DNA of 11,940 nucleotides from Alphaproteobacteria bacterium (GTDB taxonomy: Bacteria > Pseudomonadota > Alphaproteobacteria > Sphingomonadales > Sphingomonadaceae): positions 1 through 11,940 of the forward strand of contig JAQGLD010000063.1 of NCBI GenBank assembly GCA_028293055.1, written 5' to 3'. Positions 7,302 through 11,940 of this stretch are shown in pieces; the first letter of the stretch is position 1; every line of letters begins with the position of its first letter. The notes beneath the pieces are model-generated. The model saw nothing but the letters and a program-made list of their open reading frames with translations. It made no database searches and was not told where the DNA came from. The position numbers and the translations under genes were made by a program.

Positions 7302-7796
7302 GTGGATGGTCTCAAGCGCTCCTTTGCCCCGGTGGTGGATCCTGGTGTCCACCTGCTCGTGCTCGGTAGCCTGCCCGGGGAGCAATCGCTCGCGCTCAGT
7401 CGCTATTACGGCAATCCGCGCAACCAGTTCTGGCGGCTGATGAGCGCCGTGACCGGGGGCGATCTCGTGCCCCTCGCCTATGAGGAGAGACTGCAAACGC
7501 TGCTCGCCGCCCGGGTCGGACTTTGGGACACGATCGGCGCCGCGACCCGCCAGGGCAGCCTAGACGGCGCGATCAAGGACCATCGCGCGAACGATCTCGC
7601 GGCTTTGGTCGAGACCCTTCCGGAGCTTCGGGCGGTGGCGTTCAACGGCGGCAAGTCCGCTTCGATCGGCCGCCCCGCGCTTGCGAAGAGTGGCGTGGCA
7701 CTGATCCCGCTTCCCTCGAGCAGCCCGGCTTTCACCCTGGCCTTCGAGTCCAAGCTGGCGGAGTGGATGAAGTTGAGGGCGTTCCTTGAGGAATAA
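7302..7796 (+). CDS. DNA-deoxyinosine (hypoxanthine) glycosylase, uracil-DNA glycosylase superfamily family 6-like
   Basis: Proteins of this group excise hypoxanthine, and in some cases uracil, from DNA as the first step of base excision repair of deaminated bases. The 164-residue length is normal. The superfamily motif appears as LVLGSLPGEQSLALSRYYGN (19-38), directly followed by PRNQFW (39-44), where N41 is at the position of the active-site asparagine typical of family 6. FNGGK (114-118) and the late motif PLPSSSPAF (136-144) complete the pattern. The start is GTG at 7302 with GGGAG six bases upstream; an in-frame ATG is not available near the domain start. The gene is apparently monocistronic, flanked by palindromic repeats on both sides. 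Assignment to the superfamily is firm; substrate preference is inferred from the motif set. Confidence 0.85.
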   Translation: MDGLKRSFAPVVDPGVHLLVLGSLPGEQSLALSRYYGNPRNQFWRLMSAVTGGDLVPLAYEERLQTLLAARVGLWDTIGAATRQGSLDGAIKDHRANDLAALVETLPELRAVAFNGGKSASIGRPALAKSGVALIPLPSSSPAFTLAFESKLAEWMKLRAFLEE

Positions 7797-7863
7797 GCGG
7801 CGCTTCCCGGGACTGGAAACAAGATCCTCCCTGCAAATGCACTACGGCAATCACCCGTTCTGT

Positions 7864-7949
7864 TCGTCATCCCCGCGAAAACGGGGATCCAGACCCGAGC
7901 CATTTAGCCCTAACGCCAAGCTGAATTCCCGCTTACGCGGGAATGACGA
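7864..7949. repeat. REP-like palindromic element (TCGTCATCCCCGCG... type)
   Basis: The left arm TCGTCATCCCCGCG...GGGGATCCAG (7864-7892) is broadly complementary to the right arm CTGAATTCCCGC...GCGGGAATGACGA (7921-7949). Each arm also forms its own hairpin: CCCCG-N6-CGGGG (7871-7886), and TTCCCGC-TTAC-GCGGGAA (7926-7943), a perfect 7-bp stem with a tetraloop. Repeats with this CGTCATTCCCGCG core are widespread in GC-rich proteobacteria, including sphingomonads (recalled). The element lies 68 bp after the glycosylase stop and probably works as a transcription stop or mRNA-end stabiliser. No transposase lies nearby. Confidence 0.8.
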
Positions 7950-7964
7950 GGATACAACTGGCTG

Positions 7965-7983
7965 TTCGAAATCACGTTTCGAA
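7965..7983. terminator. Small stem-loop TTCGAAA-N5-TTTCGAA beyond the 3' end of the minus-strand gene
   Basis: Perfect 7-bp inverted arms (7965-7971 and 7977-7983) flank the loop TCACG. The element lies 49 bp past the stop of the minus-strand gene ending at 8032 and just beside the REP-like element. It may act as a weak terminator for one or both strands. There is no clear U-run, and the stem is AT-rich relative to its surroundings. Confidence 0.35.
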
Positions 7984-8031
7984 AGATGTGAATCGGGGTA
8001 GTGCAAATGAAGGGAGCTATGTTCTCGCTTC

Positions 8032-9285
8032 TTACGGATGCGGGATCAGGCCCCCGAGGCCAGGGAACAGGCCCTTCTTCTTTTTCTTCTTGCCGGAATC
8101 ATCGCCCTGGCCCCCACCATTGCCTTCATCGTCGCGCCCGCCGCGGCCGCCCATCATCTGCTCCATGCTCATGCCGAGCATGCCCATATAATTGGATTTG
8201 GTGCGAAGCTTCATCGCCCAGTCCGGACGCCAGCCAGCGGCCGCTCGTGCCGGGCGCGGAGGATAGCTCATATTGGTCTGTCCGCCGAATGCGGTCAGGG
8301 TCATCATTCCCTGCTGCATCGCATTCTTGACCTCCGCCGGGACGGTGCAGCGGTCGGCAGTTCCGGGAAGCAGAACCCGCATGCCGACCAGCCGCTGGAT
8401 CTCGGAATCGGGCAGATAGTCGAAGGCGGACATCCCCATCCGCGTCTCGCTCGAGCTCCATATGACGAAATCGCCATTGCCGCCCCCGCCCATCGCGGTG
8501 GCCAGCCAGGCGCGCGCATTGCTGATCGGGTTCCATGCCAAGGGCACGGACCCCACTGGGCCGACCGAGTTCGAGGTCAGCACCACCGGCGCGAGGAAAT
8601 CCTGTCCGGGCGCCAGCGTGAAGTGGATCTCTGGCGAATAATTGCCGCGCACGACATGGTCGCCGACGAGCGAGCCTTCGGGCGGCACATGCGCCCGCGA
8701 TTTCCCGTTCGGCCAGACGCCGTAGGTGGCGAAGCGCGACTGGGATGGCGCAGTCTCGGTACGCACCTGAAGCGGCATCATCTCGGGCGGAATCCGGCCC
8801 GCGCCGAGATTGGCGAAATCGATGATGAACGGCTGTCCCGGGCGGGCATGGTCGCCGCATCCCCAATAGATCAGCATCCGTCCCTTGGGCCGCTCCATAT
8901 TCCCCTGCTTCCAGGGTTCGACCGGCCCTTCTTCGACTGGCACGACCTGTGGAGTGACCAGTGGAAGGCTCGCGTCGGTGCGAAGCCCCTGCGGCACCAG
9001 ATGCTCCGCATTCGGCTCTCCGGTAGCGCGGCGCGGGCTCCCGAGCTGGAGCAGCAATGTATGGACATAGCCATTGGGATTGGGCCGGCCGCCGTGCAGC
9101 ATCGCGCTCATCACCGAACCGGTATTGGCGGCCATTCCGGCCATCCCGGACCCGGTATCGGCGGTCATCCAATATTCCGTGGTCGCTCCTCGTCCCGGCT
9201 GGGCGCCGACCGGCGCCACCATCAATGCCGCCCCTGCGACGCCAAATCCGCACACACCCATTGCCAACAAAGTCCGATAGCGCAT
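8032..9285 (-). CDS. Secreted protein of unknown function with Gly/Asp-rich tail and poly-lysine run
   Basis: I do not recognise the family. The 417-residue product begins with a clear signal peptide (MRYR, then a hydrophobic run to about 27, probable cleavage at VGA-QP). The mature part starts with a Met/Gly-rich segment (about 40-66). Two or more beta-rich stretches follow: [20 protein letters not shown] (136-155), [20 protein letters not shown] (210-229) and an Ig/Fn3-like [15 protein letters not shown]...[10 protein letters not shown] (249-280). A conserved-looking [11 protein letters not shown] follows. The C-terminus changes character: Met-rich [13 protein letters not shown] (370-380), a Gly/Asp-rich linker (381-398), six lysines (399-404) and [13 protein letters not shown]. 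Two cysteines in the mature part (143 and 313) could pair. ATG at 9285 is supported by GAGGGG eight bases upstream and by the signal peptide starting there. A periplasmic or surface location is inferred. Confidence 0.85.
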   Translation of the reverse strand: MRYRTLLAMGVCGFGVAGAALMVAPVGAQPGRGATTEYWMTADTGSGMAGMAANTGSVMSAMLHGGRPNPNGYVHTLLLQLGSPRRATGEPNAEHLVPQGLRTDASLPLVTPQVVPVEEGPVEPWKQGNMERPKGRMLIYWGCGDHARPGQPFIIDFANLGAGRIPPEMMPLQVRTETAPSQSRFATYGVWPNGKSRAHVPPEGSLVGDHVVRGNYSPEIHFTLAPGQDFLAPVVLTSNSVGPVGSVPLAWNPISNARAWLATAMGGGGNGDFVIWSSSETRMGMSAFDYLPDSEIQRLVGMRVLLPGTADRCTVPAEVKNAMQQGMMTLTAFGGQTNMSYPPRPARAAAGWRPDWAMKLRTKSNYMGMLGMSMEQMMGGRGGRDDEGNGGGQGDDSGKKKKKKGLFPGLGGLIPHP

Positions 9286-9312
9286 TGCAATCACCCCTCG
9301 TTCGTTACGGCT

Positions 9313-9341
9313 GCTATACAATGAACAAGGTTCGCGGCCAA
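9313..9341 (-). promoter_or_regulatory. Possible sigma-70 promoter for the secreted protein gene
   Basis: On the minus strand, TTGGCC (9341-9336) and TATAGC (9318-9313) are separated by exactly 17 bp, each matching the consensus hexamer at 4 of 6 positions. The -10 lies 27 bp before the ATG at 9285, giving a short leader that includes the GAGGGG ribosome-binding site. This is a fit by eye in a GC-rich background. Confidence 0.4.
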
Positions 9342-9391
9342 TCCTTGAAGCGGCGCATTGCATCCATCGTCGCGAGTCCCATCTTCCTGCG

Positions 9392-10375
9392 ATGATTCCA
9401 TTCTCGATTCTCGATCTCGCGCCGATCAGCCAGGGCGGCGATGCCGGCCAGGCCTTTCGCAACGGCCTGGACCTGGCTCGCCACGGCGAGACATGGGGCT
9501 ATCATCGCTACTGGATGGCCGAGCATCATTCGATGCCTGGGATCGCCAGCGCCGCCACCGCGGTCGCTCTCGCTTATATCGGCGCCGGCACCTCGACGAT
9601 CCGGATCGGCGCCGGCGGAGTGATGCTTCCGAATCACTCGCCACTGGTCATCGCCGAGCAATTCGGAACCCTCGAGTCGCTCTATCCCGGCCGGGTCGAT
9701 CTCGGCCTCGGACGGGCGCCGGGAACCGACCAGGCGGCCGCCTATGCGATGCGCCGCAATCTTGCTTCGGACGAGAACCAGTTCCCGCAGGACGTTGTCG
9801 AGCTGCTCGACTATTTCCATCCGCGCGAGCCGGCGCGGGTGCGCGCGATCCCCGGCGAGGGGCTCGACATTCCGGTGTGGATATTGGGCTCCAGCACATT
9901 CGGAGCCCAGCTGGCCGCGATGCTCGGCCTGCCTTACGCCTTCGCCTCGCATTTCGCGCCAGCGCAAATGATGGATGCGATCCGGGTCTATCGCGAGCGG
10001 TTCCGGCCCTCCGGCCAGCTACAGGCGCCGTATGTGATGCTCGGCTTCAATGCCTTCGCCGCCGACAGCGACGCGGAAGCGCGGCTGCTCGCCACCTCGA
10101 TCCAGCAGGCCTTCGTCGCCTTGCGCACCGGCCGGCCGACCCAGTTACTGCCGCCGGTCGCCGATTATGCCGAGACGCTTCCGTCCCAGGCCAAGGCGAT
10201 GCTCGACGACGCGCTCTCGATGTCGGCGATCGGCACCGCGGAGAAGGTGCGCTCATCGATCCGCGACTTCGTCGAACGCACCGGCGCCGACGAATTGATG
10301 ATTACCTCGCAGATCTTCGATCACCAGGCGCGGCTGCGCTCCTACGAGATCGTCGCGGGCTGCATGCACGATTGA
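9392..10375 (+). CDS. LLM-class flavin-dependent oxidoreductase, YhbW-like (luciferase-like monooxygenase)
   Basis: This is a bacterial luciferase-superfamily TIM-barrel protein that likely uses reduced FMN or F420-type flavin and O2; the substrate is unknown. The 327-residue product closely resembles E. coli YhbW along its length. Matching stretches are [12 protein letters not shown] (4-15), [20 protein letters not shown] (36-55), [20 protein letters not shown] (75-94), [17 protein letters not shown] (98-114), [16 protein letters not shown] (161-176), [11 protein letters not shown] (180-190) and a C-terminal [16 protein letters not shown] at 9392 is chosen because the similarity begins there, although no good Shine-Dalgarno precedes it. 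It diverges from the secreted protein gene across 106 bp, and its stop codon abuts that of the convergent YjbR-family gene. Confidence 0.92.
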   Translation: MIPFSILDLAPISQGGDAGQAFRNGLDLARHGETWGYHRYWMAEHHSMPGIASAATAVALAYIGAGTSTIRIGAGGVMLPNHSPLVIAEQFGTLESLYPGRVDLGLGRAPGTDQAAAYAMRRNLASDENQFPQDVVELLDYFHPREPARVRAIPGEGLDIPVWILGSSTFGAQLAAMLGLPYAFASHFAPAQMMDAIRVYRERFRPSGQLQAPYVMLGFNAFAADSDAEARLLATSIQQAFVALRTGRPTQLLPPVADYAETLPSQAKAMLDDALSMSAIGTAEKVRSSIRDFVERTGADELMITSQIFDHQARLRSYEIVAGCMHD

Positions 10376-10747
10376 TCAATCGTCTCGCGCGTCGAGCGCC
10401 TTGACCAGCCGCTTCGGCGCCTGGGCGCGGTAGCTCTGATCGATCCATTCCTTCATTCGCTCGACTGGCGGTATCTCGCTTTCGGAGGGCCTGAAGCTGA
10501 CCCAGCCGGACTTGCCCAGCCCATAAGCAGTGGGGGTCGCGTAAGGACGTTCGAGCTCTACCTCGCCGGTATAGGGCAGTTTCACCGACAGGCTGAACGG
10601 ATCGCCAGCCGCGGGCAGGTAGGCGAAGGTCTTGTCGTTCACCGCGAGATCGTCATGGCCCGGCCAGGGCGATTTGCCGTGCGCACCGGGATAGGTCATG
10701 CCGAAGTCGCGCAGCTCGGCCACCATTCGGTCGGTCGCTTCGCTCAT
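10376..10747 (-). CDS. MmcQ/YjbR family protein
   Basis: The 123-residue protein shows the CyaY-like alpha/beta fold pattern of the MmcQ/YjbR family: an early segment FGMTYPGAHGKSPWPGHDDL (15-34), then DKTFAYL, a central beta region FSLSVKLPYTGEVEL, then ATPTAYGLGKSGWVSF (about 69-84) and the final helix ERMKEWIDQSYRAQAPKRL. Some members are annotated as DNA-binding, but the biochemical role is not established. The frame extends upstream, yet ATG at 10747 is preceded by GGAGG at five-base spacing and starts MSEATDRM, so it is preferred. Its TGA directly abuts the TGA of the convergent oxidoreductase gene, with no base between them. The 63-bp upstream gap is shared with the divergent small gene. 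Confidence 0.85.
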   Translation of the reverse strand: MSEATDRMVAELRDFGMTYPGAHGKSPWPGHDDLAVNDKTFAYLPAAGDPFSLSVKLPYTGEVELERPYATPTAYGLGKSGWVSFRPSESEIPPVERMKEWIDQSYRAQAPKRLVKALDARDD

Positions 10748-10762
10748 TGCCGCCTCCATCGC

Positions 10763-10787
10763 GGAACCTCGTCGCCCGCGCAGCGAT
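10763..10787 (+). promoter_or_regulatory. Possible EcfG-type (general stress) promoter for the small acidic protein gene
   Basis: GGAAC (10763-10767), 16 bp, then CGAT (10784-10787) resembles the alphaproteobacterial EcfG consensus GGAAC-N16-17-CGTT with one mismatch in the -10 element. It lies 23 bp before the ATG at 10811. The consensus is established for alphaproteobacterial general stress sigma factors; the assignment here is a sequence fit only. Confidence 0.35.
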
Positions 10788-10810
10788 TCATAGCATGGAA
10801 GCGAGGTATC

Positions 10811-11017
10811 ATGGACGACAGAGAGAAGATCAGCACCGGTCCCAACGATCGGCCCCTCAACGAAACGATTGCCGGCACGGGCCCGGGCATCCCCGACGAA
10901 GCCTTGGCGCCCGGCGAATCGCTGCCGGAGCCGCCGAGCGACGAAGACGTGGCACGGATCTCCAGGATACTCGGAGTCCATGGCAAGGAAGACGACCTGC
11001 CGCTCGAAGGTGAGTGA
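10811..11017 (+). CDS. Small acidic protein of unknown function
   Basis: I do not recognise the family. The 68-residue product is acidic and rich in Pro, Gly, Glu and Asp. It has no membrane segment, signal peptide or cysteine. The first ~45 residues look disordered (NETIAGTGPGIPDEALAPGE). A short predicted helix, DEDVARISRILGVHG (about 44-58), may be the functional part. ATG at 10811 has a GAGGT shortly upstream, which favours it over the in-frame extension further back that overlaps the YjbR-family gene. Coding is supported by the ribosome-binding site, the sensible composition and a possible stress promoter just before it. It diverges from the YjbR-family gene; the next plus-strand gene is about 310 bp away. 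Confidence 0.68.
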   Translation: MDDREKISTGPNDRPLNETIAGTGPGIPDEALAPGESLPEPPSDEDVARISRILGVHGKEDDLPLEGE

Positions 11018-11326
11018 AACAATGCCGGCGGCGACGCCGCGTCGTCGCATGTCACTGCGATCTGAAAGCGTGGAATGGCTTGGCGCCGCATCCGCCTTTA
11101 TTACGCGATTCAAGTAGTTGCTGGTCTGTGTGTAAATGCCGAAGCACAGTGAAATTGACTCGGTCTGGGCTCACGAATAAGCTGCAAGTCCCGTGGCAAG
11201 ACTTACGATTCGGCTTTCGCAATGCTTCGAGATGAGGCGGGACGGCGACATTCGCCGTTCCTGAAACTCATCCTTTCCACCTGAGCCGAAGGACGGAGGC
11301 GCCCACGCCGGCGGAAGAGGGGCATC
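11018..11326. other. Non-coding stretch with possible promoter, upstream of the tandem-domain gene
   Basis: No convincing gene lies here; the frames open across it are short or antisense shadows of the next gene. It is visibly less GC-rich in its middle (about 11095-11220) than the coding regions. A weak sigma-70-like pair, TTGACT (11155-11160) and TAAGCT (11178-11183), spaced by 17 bp, could be a promoter, though the -10 is a poor match. A small GCGGC-GAC-GCCGC hairpin (11028-11040) follows the upstream gene, and a strong nested hairpin (11231-11272) lies closer to the downstream gene. The length suggests a long leader or an undetected small RNA. Confidence 0.5.
11231..11272 (+). promoter_or_regulatory. 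Nested stem-loop in the leader of the tandem-domain gene
   Basis: The inner stem pairs GGGACGGCGA (11239-11248) with TCGCCGTTCC (11252-11261), ten pairs with one G-T wobble and the three-base loop CAT. The outer stem pairs GATGAG (11231-11236) with CTCATC (11267-11272), with a small asymmetric internal loop between. The whole element ends 54 bp before the ATG at 11327. It is followed by CTTTCC rather than a T-run. It may be a terminator for upstream transcription, a leader control structure or an operator; the pairing is seen, the role is inference. Confidence 0.5.
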
Positions 11327-11940
11327 ATGACCGACAACAGCGACAGCGATTCGATCGTCTCCAACCCGACCTGGACCGGAAACATCCAGGCCTTTTTCGA
11401 TGCCGGCGACATTGCGTGCATGAAGGGCCAGGGGATCGACCTTTCGAGCTATGACGGCGTCAAGGCGAACGCACCCGCCATTTACGAACAGACCAGCAGC
11501 GGAAACATGCCGCTTGGCGGCCCGGCCTGGAGCGCCAACCGGGTCCAGACCTTCAAAAACTGGATGGACACCGGCTATCCGCGGTCGCCGAGAACCAGCC
11601 ACCACGACGCAGCCGGAAGCGGGTCCGGAACGGCGGGCGGCGGATCGACCGGCGGTGGCGGCACAGGGGGTGATGGCACAGGGGTTGGTGGCGCCGGCGG
11701 CGGAGCACCGCCCGCGAGCGGGGCGAACGATCCACTTGTCGAGCATCCCACCTGGCTCGGCTATGTCCGCTATTTCTTCCGTCCGCAGGATGTCGCCTGC
11801 ATGAAGCCGCGCTGCATCGACCTGAGCTCGTACGACGCGGTCAAGGGCCACGCCACCAACATCTATCTCCAGACGCAAGCGGGTTTCATGCCTTATGGCG
11901 GCCCGCGCTGGAGCGACAACCGGGTCAGCACCTTCCTCAA
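11327..11940 (+). CDS. Tandem-domain protein of unknown function with glycine-rich linker (C-terminus cut off by window edge)
   Basis: I do not recognise the family. The visible 204 residues have a short Ser/Asp-rich N-terminus without a signal peptide. Domain 1 spans about 13-85, a Gly/Ser/Thr-rich linker about 97-131, and domain 2 starts at about 140 and continues past the edge. The two copies match at 38 of 64 aligned positions without gaps. The shared pattern is PTWxG, FF, DxACMK, IDLSSYDxVK, IYxQT, MPxGGPxWSxNRVxTF, and in copy 1 a closing NWMDTGYP. Each copy has the Cys of ACMK (C31, C158), and copy 2 adds C163. The MPxGGPxWS...W..G.P ending recalls tails of some cytochrome c-like modules, but no CxxCH haem site is present. 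ATG at 11327 has AGAGGGG at good spacing. The frame remains open at 11940. Confidence 0.82.
   Translation, partial: MTDNSDSDSIVSNPTWTGNIQAFFDAGDIACMKGQGIDLSSYDGVKANAPAIYEQTSSGNMPLGGPAWSANRVQTFKNWMDTGYPRSPRTSHHDAAGSGSGTAGGGSTGGGGTGGDGTGVGGAGGGAPPASGANDPLVEHPTWLGYVRYFFRPQDVACMKPRCIDLSSYDAVKGHATNIYLQTQAGFMPYGGPRWSDNRVSTFL

Noticed and set aside
4697..7796. Reading the cyclotransferase, glycosyltransferase and glycosylase genes as one new functional system
   Set aside because: They are on alternating strands, separated by convergent stops and repeats, and belong to unrelated housekeeping-type families.
7864..7949. CRISPR repeat candidate
   Set aside because: There are only two mutually inverted arms, no regularly spaced direct repeats and no cas genes.
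8038..9324. A 428-codon plus-strand frame opposite the secreted protein gene
   Set aside because: It lacks a ribosome-binding site and domain features, while the minus strand has a signal peptide and good start signals.
11171..11878. A 235-codon minus-strand frame across the leader and tandem-domain gene
   Set aside because: The plus-strand frame encodes two homologous domain copies, which cannot arise by chance; the minus frame shows no such structure.
11327..11940. Cytochrome c domain suggested by the MPxGGPxWS...W..G.P ending
   Set aside because: No CxxCH haem-attachment motif and no export signal are present, so a c-type cytochrome cannot be claimed.

Overview
The window is GC-rich and tightly packed. 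Its gene content and protein style fit an alphaproteobacterium, most likely a sphingomonad. This is an inference from gene style, base composition and palindromic repeats, not from a marker gene. Ten genes look complete and two are cut by the window edges. No tRNA, rRNA, CRISPR array, insertion sequence or phage gene was seen.

Positions 1-4700 hold part of an aerobic phenylacetate (phenylacetyl-CoA) degradation cluster in two divergent arms. The minus arm is paaA-paaB-paaC, the core of the ring 1,2-epoxidase, and it runs off the left edge with paaC truncated. The plus arm is paaG (epoxide-to-oxepin isomerase) and paaZ (ring-opening hydrolase fused to an aldehyde dehydrogenase). Together they epoxidise phenylacetyl-CoA, isomerise the epoxide to oxepin-CoA, open the ring and oxidise the aldehyde, giving a product for beta-oxidation. 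The 135-bp space between paaA and paaG carries two palindromes that could be regulator sites. No paa regulator, paaK, paaD or paaE lies in the window. The paaG-paaZ gap can fold into two hairpins.

Positions 4697-7796 hold accessory genes. A predicted secreted glutaminyl-peptide cyclotransferase starts inside the paaZ stop codon (GTGA overlap). It converges, with a 4-bp stop overlap, on a GT-C type membrane glycosyltransferase on the minus strand. A short space containing an inverted repeat then leads to a family 6-like DNA glycosylase. A REP-like palindromic element follows it.

Positions 8032-10747 hold three genes. They are a secreted protein of unknown function with a Gly/Asp-rich tail and a run of six lysines (minus), a divergent YhbW-like flavin-dependent oxidoreductase (plus), and an MmcQ/YjbR-family protein (minus). 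The stop codons of the last two abut in a TGATCA palindrome.

Positions 10811-11940 hold a 68-residue acidic protein preceded by a possible general-stress (EcfG-type) promoter and a roughly 310-bp non-coding stretch with a strong nested hairpin. The final gene is truncated at the right edge. It encodes two copies of a roughly 70-residue Trp/Cys/Gly-Gly-Pro domain joined by a glycine-rich linker. That gene and the lysine-tailed secreted protein are the least explained items in the window.
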